DNA of 64,000 bases from Meloidogyne chitwoodi (GCA_015183035.1 JACZZP010000013.1:1860001-1924000), one strand, 5' to 3'; counted from the stretch's first letter, positions 23,901 through 40,120 are shown. Translations and numbers: made by a program. Notes: generated by a model not told the origin, from the sequence alone.

Positions 23901-26900
23901 ATTGCAGCAGTGGAAGCATCATCACCAATGTAATGTCGAATAAGTGCACTAATTAAATCGGCACAGACCTTTGAAAAAAAAATAAAATTGTTTATAAAGC
24001 GGCGGTTCCTCAACTTATTGTAAAAAAAAGGAGAGGGGGAGAAGAGAAAGGACAGAGACTGCGACAGGAATCGAACCAACGCTCTTATTCTTGTAGGAAA
24101 ACGTGCTAACCACTACACCACACCATTTCTTACAAGAATAGAACAATTAATGGAATAAATTCTCAAAGGAACAAATGGAAGGATAAAGAGCTCTATCGCC
24201 TTAAAATGTCTAAAAATTAAAACAAAAAAATACATCATTCCTGTTTCGAACCAAATCATCTAAAGACCAGTTTAACAAACATTTTTGCATATCTGGAGCT
24301 AGAGCAACAAAAATTACACGTAATTCGTGTTCTAATAAAACACTCCAAAGAGCAATAACCTCACAGGTTATGCCAACTAATGTTCTCAATTTTTGAAGAG
24401 ATTGGCGTTCTTGATCAGCAACTAAATTTAAAAAACAGAAGCTTAAAAAAATAAAGAAAAATACGAGTAGATTCTTCAGAAGATGTTCGTCTCTGTTGTT
24501 GTTGTATCTGCAAATTTCTGCTTGGAAAACGATGAATTTGTTGAGGAGAGATAAGCGAACATTCATCAATCGCTTGTTGAAGAGAATTTAAATAATAACC
24601 GACTTCATCTATTTCATTTTTAGTAAGTTGACTAATAACCTTTTTAAAAAAATAATTTAAAAAATAAAATTAAAAAAAAACAAACATCATTTATCTGTTT
24701 TACTGAACAAAGATTTATCCGCCATATACTCTTTACAATTCGAGAAAAGTAAATAAATAAAGCTTCATGACGAGGTGAATTTAATACTCTAGCACCAGCA
24801 ATTATTGACTGATCACTGTCTAATCCTCCTCCTGGTGTATGCAAAACATGTTGAGGTGTAAAACCATTTGTATAGTTTGGAGAAGGTGTTGAGTTATTTT
24901 GTGGTGTTGATGTACGAAGTGGTGCTATTAATTAAAAAAAATGAGAAAATCATTTCATTCAATTTTAGACCCGCTGGAGGAAAAGTTCTCTCAAAAGAAA
25001 TATAATTTAAAAAAAAAAATAAACCTTTGTTTGCAAAAATATTTTTAAAATATACTTTTAGGTGTAAAAACGCTAGATGAAAGTGTTCCATTCATATAAC
25101 CATCACTACTTGTACTAGCTCTAGGTCCATAATCCATAAAATTATCTCCACCACCATACATTAATCTAGGCTCTCCAGAACATTGAAAAAACACTCGCAA
25201 AGCCATATCCTTTATTGTCGCATCTGAAGCATTTTCACTACAAATAACTTGCAAAGCCATTACACACAATTCTGTTTGGCTAACTACTGCTTCAAATCCT
25301 TGAAATTGTTTGGAATCGTTGCCGAATTGGGTAAGAATATGACGAAATATTTCAAGAGGAGAACAATGTTCAAATACATAAATTCCCTATCATATTTATG
25401 AAATTAAATTTAATAAAGAAATTTAAAAAAAAAAACCTTGGAAGAAATAACAAAAAACTTTTCCAATGGACACAAATGTTGTTCAATGGAAAGGGGGAAG
25501 TCATCCGAGTGTCGCACAGTTTCTCTTTCTTTTCTACTCTTTCGAATGGATCTCTGAAAAATTTAAATAAAAAAATAATTTAAAAAATAAAAAAAAACTT
25601 GTCTAGAATGGGCAATGCTCCAAACACTTCCATGAATTCGATTAAAACACTAAAAGAATTTTTAATTAAATTAAAAAATTAAATTTAATAAAAATTTCAA
25701 ACTGTAAATTCAACAAGTTGAGGATTATGTGTAAAACAACAAGTGGAATGTGCCAAAATGATGCTTGAATTTGAATCAGGGCCAGGTGTTGCCATAAGAG
25801 TACAATCTAAAAAATTAAATAATAAAATTATATTTTATTAAAATTAATTAAACCATGTGTTTGATATGTCGTGTAAATGCTCAAATTATGAGGTGATGTT
25901 AATGGAATATCTGGTGGAAAGCGAATGTGTAAAATTCGAAGAGCGCTAGGCCGAAGCGTTTTTTGTGAAACCTAAAATTAATAAATTTTATTCCTTTTTT
26001 TAAATAAAAAAACAAACCTCATTTAATTGTAAGTTTGTTGCCAAACAGCTTATGTAAATACGAACGCCTTTTGAAGTGGTAGCAACCTTAAAAAAAATTT
26101 TGATAAAATCTTTTAAGATAAACTTTTACCATATTAACATTTATTGACTGTGATAATGGAATTGGACTGATATTAACAATTTCAGAAAATAGCTCAGGAT
26201 TAACATTGCATGATTCTTTAGCCAAATGCTCAATTTGTTCACGGTATAAGGCACCAAATTTTTGTATTGAACGTCCATCAACTCCCAAATCAAATACCTT
26301 AAAATCGATTTAAAAATTGAAAAAACAGAGTTCATACTTGAATACAACCGCTTTTCATGAGCAAATAAAGCAAATGTCTACTATCATCGACAACAAGTTG
26401 AAAAACTGATTCTTAAAATAATTATAAATGTTTTTAAATTTTAGAAAAAAAATAAAACCTTTTGCATAAAAAATCTGTAATACAGGTACTAAATAGTTTA
26501 TAAGCTTTTTTGAATGATTTGTCTTCTTGCAATTGCCCCCAGTGCCAAACCAGCCTTTTTCCTTAGAAACAAAAAAGTTTATAAAATTAAAAAATTATAT
26601 AAAACAAACAAAATATTCCAATTCAAAAAGGGAATCGTCTGCAGAAAAGAAAATTCTTCCATTAAGGGTTGGACAAATATCGCTAACAATAAGTCCATCA
26701 AGCGGAAGCCTGTAAAGAGGGGCACCACCAACCATAGAAATACTAGCATTTTTCAAATCATCAGTAGTTGGTGGTAAAACGTTGCCAGAACTTGAAAAAA
26801 TTTAATATTATTTTTAAATAAAAAGTTAGAAACTTGTCAAGAAAGCCGATTGCAAGTAATACAATATCGACTGTTGTAGCAACAATTAGGATTGAATGAA

Positions 26901-27623
26901 GGGATGGCTAAATAGTAAAAAAATAGAATTAAGCAAAAGTTAGAATTTTCTATTCCAAAAAATTAGTTGTTCATTTAATAAATTTGAATGTTTAAAAATA
27001 AAAACAAACTAAAGAAAATCCAGGCCGTGGAGGAACTATATCAACTCGTAGAATTGTGTTATTTATTGCGTCGTAATAAGCAAGATCACGACTTAAATTT
27101 AAAAAAATAATAATTAAAAAAAATAATCTCTAAAAAAATACTTATTATCAAAATTCCATAAATATAAATCAGAGTCTATTGACATCCAGGCACGCATAAT
27201 TGATGGGAGCAATCCAGTCGAGAAATTGCTTCGCATATCTAAAAACATTTTTTGATTTTAAAAGATACAAAAAATACGTTTAAATTGATCAATTAATTCC
27301 TGAGGAAAAGAGTGATGCCAGCTTTGGTAAAAGAATTGTACTCCTAATTGTTCATGTTGATAATAATCTTTTTCGGCTAGGCCAGAAAATGCTGTTGAGC
27401 CTTAATGATAAAAAATTATTTTAAAAGAAAATTTAAAGAATTTTAAGTATAATATAATTTAAATTAAAATGATGGGTAAAAATAAAGCTTTACAACAAAA
27501 ACATAAGATAAAATTTAGCAAACCTTTAGTTCTATAAAGATCATCAACTTTTAGTTTATGATATAAATCGACAACCAAACGATCGTTTTTTTGATAACGC
27601 TCAATTTGTTGTTGTACGTCCAT
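20985..27623 (-). CDS. npp-8: nuclear pore protein Nup155 family (NPP-8-like)
   Basis: Large inner-ring scaffold nucleoporin (Nup155/Nup170 family) of the nuclear pore complex. The N-terminus (MDVQQQIERYQKNDRL) leads into a beta-propeller region with family-typical segments: AWMSIDSDLYLWNFDN, DLAYYDAINNTILRVD, ATTVDIVLLAI, and LYRLPLDGLIVSDICPTLNGRIFF. Then comes VFDLGVDGRSIQKFGALYREQ. The C-terminal half is alpha-helical, with family-like helices at 24.6-21.0 kb. It ends ..AQISKIV TGA at 20985. There are about 28 short exons. One intron (21648-21985) carries a GAAGCAAA-type degenerate repeat, and another a tRNA-like relic at 24060. Divergent from the USP gene. Confidence 0.92.
21650..21900. 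repeat. degenerate GAAGCAAA repeat in nup155 intron
   Basis: The octamer-like unit TGAAGCAAA or its variants (GAAGCAAT, GAAACAAA, GGAAGCAAG) recurs roughly ten times in 250 bp, with occasional inverse units (GGCTTCAA). This is irregularly spaced simple-sequence expansion rather than coding sequence. Confidence 0.65.
22790..22965. repeat. intronic copy related to the foldback element arm
   Basis: GGGGGGACCAAGCTCATTTAGG followed by TGATTACCGAGGCTGCT is closely similar to the inner end of the 58093-58722 element arm (GTAAGCTCATTTGAGGTGATT, ACCGCGGCTGCT). It lies in a nup155 intron and is probably a decayed partial copy. Confidence 0.55.
24060..24125 (-). repeat. tRNA-like module in nup155 intron
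   Basis: Minus strand: TGGTGTAGTGGTTAGCACG (A-box, Glu/Val-like) and GTTGGTTCGATTCC (B-box). The anticodon and acceptor stems are not paired. Confidence 0.55.
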
Positions 27624-28067
27624 TATTAAGCCTTTATTAAATAAATAAAATCTAAATAACTAAATAAAAATTCTAAAAAAATGATTTAGAATCAAAAAAT
27701 AAAAAAGCTGAACTTTTAAAAAAGCGTCAGTTCAAAAGTTGTTTTACTGTCTCTATTATAATATCTTTTCTGCAATTTTTCTCTAACTACATCTTTATCA
27801 CAAAGTCTCTTTATTTAAAAAACTATTTCGCATTTCGCGGCAAGTAGACGCGAATACTTTGCCTGCGACTACTTAGGCTTTAATCTCCATTTAAATTAAC
27901 AAAAATTTGTTTGGCGTTTTCGTTTTATTAAATAGTGTTGCAATAGGCATTATAAGAAAAAAGTTGGTAATAGTCCAGCGGAAGAGAAAGTATAAAACCC
28001 ATCAAAATTTAATTCTCTTTAATTTTCTTCAAAATCATCATTCATTTCAAAACAACTCAAACAAAAG
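27624..28067. promoter_or_regulatory. shared upstream region of divergent nup155 and USP genes
   Basis: A 444-bp divergent gap with a block at 27825-27885 (GCAAGTAGACGCG, then GCGACTACTTAGGCTTTAA at 27865-27883) that matches the block in the ogdh/parg gap at 16 of 19 positions. A regulatory role is inferred. Confidence 0.45.
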
Positions 28068-31270
<3,203 letters not shown>

Positions 31271-31421
31271 ATAGTAAATCTTGTCATTATTTGTGTTATA
31301 TTTCGTATATTTTAATAAAAGTATTAATAAAGAGATTGGAAATTTTTGTTGAATTTGTGTTAAAGATTTTGTTTATCAATAATTTTTGAGAAATTTGATT
31401 AATCTTTTTTTAATTTAAAGA

Positions 31422-33736
31422 ATGATTTCTTTTGTTAAATATTTTTTAAATCGATTGTGGTCTTCTTGGATGGAACTTGGTCTATTGGATGATGGAGATT
31501 TTGAATTGTTGGAGGATTTTTTTGAAGAGAATGTTGTTGGAATAGAAAAATTTCAGTGGCCTTTACTCGAATTTTTGAGTATTTTTATTATTGGCATTCC
31601 TTTACTCATCTGTTCTTATCAAGGTTTTTTGTTATTCTTGGGCTTCCTTTATTTTTTTTAATGTTTTCCATCGGGAGGGTTCGAACCTTTGTCTAATAAT
31701 ATTTCTTTAGTTTTTATTTTTGTTGCCTTGCTTTGTGTACTTATTTTTGCCTCAACTCCTATACTTTTTACAAAACACTGGCGCATATTTGATGAAAAAT
31801 TTAATTTATATCTTTCAAATTTGAGAGAAAAGGAAATATGTTTATTTAGGTTTTGAATTATATTAATTTAAAAAAAAAATAAAAAAATTTTAATTTAAGT
31901 TTGCAACCCTCTGGTCGTCGATATTCTTCATCACAAACACTTTGTTTATTACCATTTCGCCAATCTCGTAAAAATTATCTCAAATGTCTTCGCAATTTTA
32001 CCAAAACTTTTCACTTGGCATCACAGTCACTTTGCTCTTCAAAGTATTTTTTTTTAATTTTTAATTAAAATTTACTTTTTCGTTCAGAGAAGATGTCGAT
32101 AAACTTTTTATTAATTTTATTGGACCCGAAATGCATTCGCTTCTTTTTGGAAATTATGATGATAATGAACAAGATTTTTTGAGCATAAAAGCGTTAAAGG
32201 TTTTCTCTAAAATAATTAATGTTTTTTGGAGCTTAAAAAAATATAAATTTAATTTTTCACGACTCACATATTTTTCTGCCACTGATGAGTTTCGAACCTT
32301 TACAAATTGCTCTTAAATAGTTATACTTTCCCACTTAACCAAAACCTTCCTTAGGCTTTTTTCTTTAATATCTAATATAAAATTTAATTTTTTCCAGAGT
32401 CTATGGCAGTGCATGTTTTTGGTCAGAAGTGAATTTTTACGTCTTTTTTTGTCTATTACTCGCAAAGATATTTATTTATGCCGACCTTTTGAATTTATCA
32501 AGCATTTTTTAATTTTATTAAAAACTTTTTGGCAAACATTTTATTATTTTGATGATTTAGATTTGAAAAATCGAAAAAGACAAAATTTAAAAATTAAAGA
32601 AGATTCAAAATTTAAAAATGAAAAATGGAAGGGTTTAACAAATTTTGCTATTTGCAGAGCACAATTGGAAAATGTTCTTGAAAGGTTTATTTTTTTAATT
32701 TTTTTAGAGTTATTTAAAAATGAAAATTAAGGTAAAATGTTCCCCCATTTTTAATTTTTTTTAAATAAATTTTGGCCCATGTTCTAAAATAAAGAAACTT
32801 TAAAAATCATTTTAAACAAATTAAAAAAAAAATAATTTTTAAGACAATTTATTTTTATTTTTTAGATTTGACAATGATTCATTAAATAAAAATTTAATTA
32901 ATGAACAAATGGATGAAGAATTTGTTTTAAATATTATTTACCAACTTGAATTAATTATTAATTTACTTAAAGATGTGAGATATTCAAAAGAAGAAGAACA
33001 AAATGATAAAAATTTAATAAAATTTGATAATAAAGTTGATGAAGCTTTAAACGAGCAAGAAACGTTAATATTAAATTGTGAAACAAAAAGTGAAGAGGAC
33101 GAGGATTTTCAGGTTTTTTTTAATTTTGTTACACTTTTTTTATTATTATTACATAAGGGGCTGGGTAATTTTTTCCCCCAATTTTTCTTTAATTAAAATT
33201 TTCTCATCATTTTTCTAAATTTTTTTTCTAAATTTTTTTCTAACTTTTTTAGATATTTGAATTAGATCCAAACTTTACTCCATCAACATCTTCTACAGAA
33301 AATAAATTTGAAGGAGAAGATTTAAATAATTATAATTTATCTTTTAATTCTTCTTCTAATGTTGCAATAAAAAATGAATTAAAAAATGTATTAAATGAAC
33401 GAAAAGAGTTTTGTTTAAAAAGGGAAATACAAGCATTGGCAAGATTACGAGGTGTATTACCTCAAGAAATTGAAAGAGAAGAACTTGATAGAAATCCTTT
33501 TAATTTTTGTATTTTTTGAAATTTAATTTTATTAAAAAAATAATTTTTTAGGTAAAGAAGAACATAAAATAACCGATAAAATGCCCACAAAAATTAATCG
33601 AGGCGTTTTTGGTTCATCTATAGATAAAAATTGTTTAAATTCTATTTTGGAAAAACGTGAGGCTATTTTTGCTCAAAGATGTGATGAATTGAAAATTGAG
33701 GAATTTGGGGAAGAAAACAAAGAAGAGAATTATTAA
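31422..33736 (+). CDS. vezatin-like transmembrane protein
   Basis: Vezatin is a two-pass membrane protein of adherens junctions that binds myosin VII. Two hydrophobic segments lie near residues 45-68 and 69-90 (WPLLEFLSIFIIGIPLLIC, then FIFVALLCVLIFASTPILF). They are followed by a helical region with FLSIKALKSLWQCMF and RSEFLRLFLS, which aligns with the vertebrate vezatin segment of the same position. The C-terminus has IKNELKNVLNERKEF and a final EKREAIFAQRCDELK then EEFGEE, again vezatin-like. Start ATG at 31422 is preceded by a TTTAAAG acceptor. Stop TAA at 33734-33736. Assignment rests on recalled patterns, so moderately sure. Confidence 0.7.
31670..31700 (-). repeat. tRNA-like B-box fragment in vezatin intron 1
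   Basis: Minus strand contains AAGGTTCGAACCCTCC, a B-box/T-arm only. No D-arm is seen. Confidence 0.35.
32283..32350 (-). repeat. tRNA-like module in vezatin intron
   Basis: Minus strand reads TGGTTAAGTGGGAAAGTA ... AAGGTTCGAAACTC: weak A-box and clear B-box within an intron, with no stable cloverleaf. Confidence 0.45.
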
Positions 33737-34138
33737 TCAGGTTTATTAAATATTTAAAGTTTTTTTTTTGATAATTTTGGAGAAATAAATATTTAAATTC
33801 CTTCCATTACAAGAAAAACACATTTACAAAAGCTTTGACTACGAATTTTCCAATATAATTTTTTTTATTCCATCGTGTTAATTTAAGAAACCAAAAAAGG
33901 TCAAAAATAGTCAGTGGATGGATTAAAAAAAATATATCGAAATAAGTACTCAAATTATGAAAGAAATTCCTCTAAATTCTCCCCTTGTTAAAAATGTTTT
34001 GGGCATAGAAAAACACAGAAATCTATCAAATTAATTTTTTCACAGCTTTCAAAAATTTTAATTATTTGAATAAAAGTCCCTTATTATTTAAAAAAGAACA
34101 AAATATATTTTTAAAAAACAAGTAACTTTAAAAAAAAA
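33737..34138. other. convergent 3' region of vezatin-like and med21 genes
   Basis: AT-rich. AATAAA occurs at about 33784 for the plus gene. No other feature seen. Confidence 0.45.
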
Positions 34139-34874
34139 TTAGGCATTTGGTCTTGAAATCATTTGCACTCGGGCAATTTTTGAAAGCAATTCTCTTGTTT
34201 GTTCAGTAAGTTTTTCAGCTTTTTCAACTGCTAATTCCAATTCTTTAGCAGCTTGCGCTCTCTGATCATCCAATTCTAAAAGTTCTTTTTCATGTAATTC
34301 AAGTGATTGTTCTGCGGGAGGTAAAGATTCAACTAAAACTTCAATATCTTTACATGTATGGGCAATATGTTGTGCAAATAATTGACAATTTTTTTCGTCT
34401 TCAATTTCCTTAAAATTTGGAAATTTTAAAAAATAAAAGTTGAGAGATTTTTTTTCTATTTGTTTTATAAATTTAAAAAATAAAATAATTTTGTTTTAAA
34501 ATTTTACTTAAATATTTTGTTCAAAAATCACACAGTCACTCAATTTCTACTAGAGATTGAGACATTTTAAAAAATCCAAGGTACACGACTAATCTATGAT
34601 TTTATTTTTTTTAGAATTACTTTGAATCATCATTCACAAGAAAAATGACAAAAAATATTCAAAAAATGCCTGAATTCTCTGAGTAAATGAAAGGAAAAAA
34701 CTTAGGCTTTGACAAGAACCAAATCGACTAATTTTATTAAATTTTACAAACCTTTGAAACAGATCCAAAATCACAGGACAGTACTGGATCAGCTTGTAAA
34801 ACTCCAATTGAATTACAAATGTGATTTGCTAAATCATTCACTAAATCTTGAATTTGAGTTAAGCGATCAGACAT
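34139..34874 (-). CDS. mdt-21: Mediator complex subunit 21 (MED21/SRB7)
   Basis: Small middle-module subunit of the RNA polymerase II Mediator, which heterodimerises with MED7. Two exons: 34752-34874 (41 codons) and 34139-34408 (89 codons plus stop), phase 0, giving 130 aa, close to the ~140 aa of relatives. The N-terminus [20 protein letters not shown] then NSIGVLQ matches the MED21 start (M.DRLTQLQD.VN.LA..FCN.IGVLQ). The middle has [20 protein letters not shown], the family's conserved ARTAKDID.LIDSLP-type segment. The rest is a coiled coil ([20 protein letters not shown]). The 340-nt intron is long for this window. Confidence 0.92.
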
Positions 34875-36051
34875 TTTTTGATTGATTGAATAAATCCAAA
34901 ATAATTTAAAATATGTATTAATTGTTCAAAAAATTATCTAAAAACTGAAAAAAGCACAAAAATCAATAAATTGATTTTTGCTTGTAAAATTCAAAATAAG
35001 ATTGAACAGCACTGAACTGACTTTATAAAATGTTGGCACCGAACAGACCCAAACTATTAATTAAAATCGAAAAGGACAATTAATCGCCGCTTCTGTTTCG
35101 GCGCACATATTTTATTTTTTTAACTTGACGAAACGTTACTTTTATTTGCAGAGAAATATATTCAAAACGTCCATCTCCCAATGCTTTCAGTACTAATAAT
35201 AAATAATAATAATAGTGAAATTCACATCCTTTGCCTTTCTCTTTTTTACTAAAAACAATTTCTTTCTTCTCTTTTGACTGCCCCAACAACCATTCAGCTC
35301 CTCCTCTTCGATTCTTCTCTCTTCTTCCATACATTTTTTCCATCCACCACCGCATTTTCATCCATAATAGAAATCACTCAATAATAAAAATATCATAGTA
35401 GCAAAAGCAGCAATCAAAAAACATTCAATTATTCATCTCTCCTTCACTTTTCAGGAATATTTTTTAAAAAATAGAAAAAAATACGTCATAAAACTTTGTT
35501 AATTTTGTTTTATTAAATAAATATAAAGCCTAAAATGTTAAATATCTTAAAATAAATTAAAATGAATTTTACTTCCGACACAATTTTTTAATTTTAATCC
35601 TTTTAGTCAACTAATTTAATAATTTAAATTAATCTCTTTTTTTATTGCCATTAGCGATCTTTGCACTTTTTTTTAGTGATTTTCCCAAAAATATTTTTTA
35701 ATGTTTGGGAAACTTTCTCTGAGCAATTTCTTCATTTTCCTTTAAAAGTTTTAATTCTTTGCGGATAATATTTGCGGACAAAGTTTAATAATGTGCTTTG
35801 ACCATTTTTATTCTTTTTTGCATATTGATTTTGTCAAAATTGGCGTTTTTTTTTAATTTTTAGACGTTCCAAAATTTTTAAAACATTTTGGGAATCCTTG
35901 GTACCCCTTTTGGGACTGATGGAAAATTTTCCGCAAAAAAATGTTTTTTTGTTAAATTTTTTTTCAGAAAAGCTAGTTTTATATATTGAAAATAATTTTA
36001 TCACTTTTTTAAATTTTACTTCATAATCATCAGGGCAAAAAATTCACAATA
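34875..36051. other. divergent spacer between med21 and the 36 kb gene
   Basis: About 1.2 kb, AT-rich. An open frame at 35080-35361 (-) is a low-complexity charged sequence with no support. No tRNA or hairpin element was recognised. Confidence 0.4.
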
Positions 36052-39000
36052 ATGGACGTGCCTTTGACTCCACTTCTTCCTGGTCTATTCCCTACAACAA
36101 ACAGCATGTTTCGGTTTATTTTTATTTTTAAATTTATTTAAAGTTTTTTCTTTCTTCTTTTAGTGGGTCAGGTATTCTTTACTGGCTCTCATCAAAAGCG
36201 GGTCTTATTAATTGCTCAAAACCAGTTCATGCAACTGTTTCGTTCCAGATTAAAGTTTGAACCTTTTTTTTAATTTTGGGTATTCCTTGTTTCCCAAGAA
36301 ATTAATTATTAGTAAATTTAGTAGTAGAAAAATATTATATTAATCCAGAGTTTGACTTGTTAAGATCAGTTTTGTGACTTTAAAAATCTGACCCTGAACT
36401 GTCCACTAGAAATCGTGATTTTATAAATCCTAGGCCTGAACTTTGATTTTAATTTTTGACTTTGGTCAAACCAAGATTTGGATTACAGATAACACCCAGG
36501 CCCAGAAAAGTCTAAAATGTTCAAAAAATGTCTGGACTTTGGAAAAATCCAGGCCTTGGCAATGAAACAGTCAAATCTTTCTACAATTATTTCTTTTTTT
36601 TTTTCATTTTTAAGGAATAAGATTTGTTTGTTTTGATTTATTTGGGAATAGAGCATATCTATAACCTTTACTAGTATTATTAAGGTCGTTTGTCCTCCCG
36701 TCTTTTTGAACTTTTCTTGTGTTGAAACGGGAGTAATTATATAAATTTTCAAAATTTCAGGATTTTTGTGATTCGGGTGTAACTGATTTAACTCAGTATT
36801 TGAGAGTAGGCTTTCGCTTGGCTTTTCACGCCGTTCCAAATAAAACCAGTGAATGGATTGCTAATTATGTTAGTCCAATTAGTGAACAGGTTTTTCTTTT
36901 TAAACATTTTGAATTTTTCAAAAAACTCTTTCAAAGGATTTGACTAGTGGAGTAACAGATGACAATCAAGAATTAAACATTGAACCTTCATTTGAGACTA
37001 ACAATGTGTTAAATGGGAAGAACAGCAAAGACAATTATTCTTTGGAAAAAGAAATGCGGGCACTTTATTTTTTGCTTGGAATATTTCAAAAAAGTGGACA
37101 ACATTACATTCCTCTTTCAAAGTTTTTTTTCAATTTAAAAATTATTTTTTAATATATTGGTTTTTCAAGTTTGCATAGTCGTATTAGCAACTCTGGTGAT
37201 CCTGAATTGTCACGTTATATTGGGTCAAGCTCTTTGAAAAGACGTCAATTTATTGAGGACCGCTCTTATATTTTTATGCTGGCTGATAATGATGTGATTT
37301 GTCTTCAAGGTTTTGTTATTTTATTTTTTAAGAGGGAGCGAATGGGTTTAAAACATTGTTATAACTATTTAATTGCTTTAAAGTTTCAAATTTGGGCAAT
37401 TTTTGAAGAAATCCCGCCCAACTATAACTTGTAAAAAAGTGTCGATTTGTCATTAAAAAGTGTTTAATGTGGAAAACAGAACTAACCTTTGTGATCAGCG
37501 ACGCAAACTACCCTAATAATTATGTTTTTATTTATTTTTCGGCGAGACCCTTTTTTCAAACCACTACCAAACTTTGTCTTTCTCTATAAATTTTTATCTT
37601 TTTAAGCACCTGAAATTTATCAGACAGTCACTCTGCTTGCTGATTATTTGCTTAAACATGGAGGCGTTACAAGGTTTAATTTAAATATTTGAATTAAATT
37701 TTATTTTTTTTTCAGTTCTGATTTGCTTTTTTCTTTCTTCAATAAATGCGTAAATATCCCAATTTCAATTAAAGAAGGAATTCAGAATCGTTTGTTCTTT
37801 TTTTTTAAATTTTTTTATAAATTTCTCTCTAAGGTCGCCCCCTTTTTATGCAATTTCTTTCTCGTCATCCTTTTGCTTTTGCACCTTTTCCTTCTCAATA
37901 TTTTGTTGCTGTTCGTCGTACTTTGCCATTTTTTGAATATTCTGCGTTTATTCGTCGTATTACTTCAACTTCTGCAATTTCTGGTGAAAAAAAGATTTTG
38001 TCAAACGGAGGGGGTGGTGGCCTAACTTTTAATGCTTATTCAAATGCAAATTTTCAACCTCGTTCACTTTCTCGTCCTCTTCTTCAATCGGCAGAAAGTT
38101 TTGATGGAGGAAATCAACAACAAATTGAAGGTTTGGTTGGACAATTATCATCAATTAATTCTTGGGGAAATGTTCCTTCAATTGCTGGAAGTTTGGTTAA
38201 TGGTTTTAATAGTAATCCTAATGGATGTGGGGGAGTGCAACAACAACAACAACGTCCTCATCATCTTGTTAATAATAATAATAATATTGGAGGAGGAATT
38301 ATTGGTGGTGGACAACAACAACATTCTTCTTTTTTGCATAATAATCACCACCAACAGACTGTTGGAAATATTTCAACTCCAATTACTACTTCACAAAAAC
38401 CATTGTTTTCGTTGTTTGGTATTTTTTTTAAATTTTTTTTAATTAGTATTTTAAAAATGAAGTTAATCTGTGGGGAAATAGAGAAAAGCAATCACTAAAT
38501 ATGGGAAAATAAACTAACTCATTTATTGGGTATCTTGGCTCAGTGGGTTAAACTGAGTGTCCACTTAGAGGATGGGTGGGGGTTCGATACCTTCTGAAGC
38601 CTAAAGATATAAAATGCATGTTTATTACCTATTTTGTTCATTTTCAATATTTAAACATAATTTTAAATAAATTTTAATTTTTTTAAAAATGACATTGTAA
38701 CCCTTAAAAAAATCTTGACACATCTAAAAATTAAATTTTTAATTTTTTAGATGACCCAATAATTTCAAATAATTCAAATATTCTACAAAATGGAGGAGAT
38801 GTTTGTTCTATTATGAGTGGATCATCTTCAATAAATGGTTCAAATTCATTAGTAAATAATAATGTTTCTACTCCTTCGGTTACTACAACAACTTCGAATA
38901 ATATTTGGACTTATGGTTTTTTTTAATTTTAAAAAATTGAAGATTAAATTTTTGAAATTTAGATATTGATTTTTTTGATCGTTCAAAAATTTGCGAAGTT

Positions 39001-39423
39001 TTTTCAAACGATTTTAATAATTTGACCATTGGAAAAGAACAAAAAGCAACATCTCCAAAATTTGTTGAAAAGGAAATTCAGACGGATGAAAGTTTGTTTA
39101 CTTATGCAAGGTTTTCTTTTTTAATTTTTTAATTTATTTAAAAAAAGTAAGTAAGATTTGTAGTTTTTATTTTTTTATTTCTCCCCAAATTTTCTCTCAT
39201 TTTGCCTTTTTTAAAGCAAACTTTAGATGAAACACCCCACTTATTCGCAAACAATATATTTCATTTTTTAAATAAAATATTTTTTTGCGACTAAATGGGG
39301 TGGTCACCTATATTTGAAAGATTTTGAAAAAATATAGCTAACTGCTGGATAATTTTTTTTTATTAAATTAATTTTTTTATTTTCAGTGTTTGTTCAAATT
39401 GTGCTAAAAAAATGTCAAAATAG
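36052..39423 (+). CDS. unrecognised protein with two winged-helix-like modules and Q/N/G-rich tail
   Basis: Start ATG at 36052; spliced through about nine exons to a TAG at 39421-39423. Visible parts in order: a beta-rich N-terminal segment (VHATVSFQIKDFCDSGVTDL then YLRVGFRLAFHAVPN), reminiscent of a cold-shock/S1-like fold. Next come two helical modules, each ending in a hydrophobic hairpin: EMRALYFLLGIFQKSG..SYIFMLADNDVICLQ, and LLADYLLKHGGVTSSDLL..FLSRHPFAFAPFPS, the latter followed by YFVAVRR. These resemble LOTUS/Egalitarian-type winged helices. A long low-complexity tail follows (Q-run, N-runs, G-runs, H/N/Q clusters). The last exon adds a CSNCAKK zinc-like pair. Possibly an RNA-binding or germ-granule type protein; this is inference only. 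Confidence 0.7.
37417..37496 (+). repeat. intronic repeat shared with 50736-50812
   Basis: TCCCGCC..AA...GTGTCGATTT..AAAAAGTGT..GGAAAACA.AACT pattern is shared in order with the intron of the zinc-knuckle gene, so it is probably a decayed dispersed repeat. Confidence 0.4.
38528..38600 (+). repeat. tRNA-like module in intron
   Basis: TATCTTGGCTCAGTGGGTTA (A-box) and GTGGGGGTTCGATACC (B-box) lie about 40 nt apart. The anticodon region does not fold and the acceptor stems do not match. Confidence 0.55.
39231..39307. mobile_element. short hairpin element, copy 4, in last intron of the 36 kb gene
   Basis: Left AACACCCCACTTATTCGCAA, right TTGCGACTAAATGGGGTG. The two mismatches between the ends show decay. 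Confidence 0.75.
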
Positions 39424-40120
39424 AGAGGCTAGAAAAGGAATTTAAAAAAAAAAATCTGTGGCAATTTGACAAAAAAACAAAAAGGGAGAGGACACATCTT
39501 CACAGTTTTTTTTAATATTAATTTTTATTTAAAATAATAGAAATGCTTTTTTATCTTCTCCTATGAGAATCTCTCTCTCCCTCTTCTCTACACCCTATTT
39601 TTTAAAAATAAAAAAAAATATTCGGTTATTAAAAAAAAATTTAAAATCGCATCTATTTTCTCTTTTTATTTTTGGATATTTTTTGCTCTTATTTTTTTTT
39701 TTCAATTTTTATTAATTTCCTACACTACTCTCTTATCTCTGCCCAAAATAATAATAAATAAAAAAAGACCTTAGTCTTTAAAAAAAAAAATTTTTTTTTT
39801 AAATATTTTATCTCAAAATATGCAGCCATTAAATTTAAAAATATTTTTCTTTCTTTTTTTTCTCTTATAAATCATCCCGGCCAATTTTTTATTTTTTTTT
39901 TAAATATTATTTGACTTTTTTATTTTTTTCTATTTTTTAATTTAATTATTAATTAAATTAAATAATTTTTTTTTCAAATCTTTAAGAAGAGATTTTAAAT
40001 AAATTAATTTTATAAAGTCGAACCTCTAATATATTCCTTATATTTTGTAAAAAAATTTTCTTTTTTTTGGAACTATTTTTAAATTGGGGAAGTTCAGAAT
40101 TAAAAAAATTTTTTTCCTTC

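Noticed and set aside
35080..35361. Charged 93-codon frame on the minus strand
   Set aside because: Low-complexity, no domain, no splice-supported partner exons; likely chance.
38032..38442. 136-codon L/I/N-rich frame on the plus strand
   Set aside because: Out-of-frame shadow of the Q/N/G-rich exon of the 36 kb gene.
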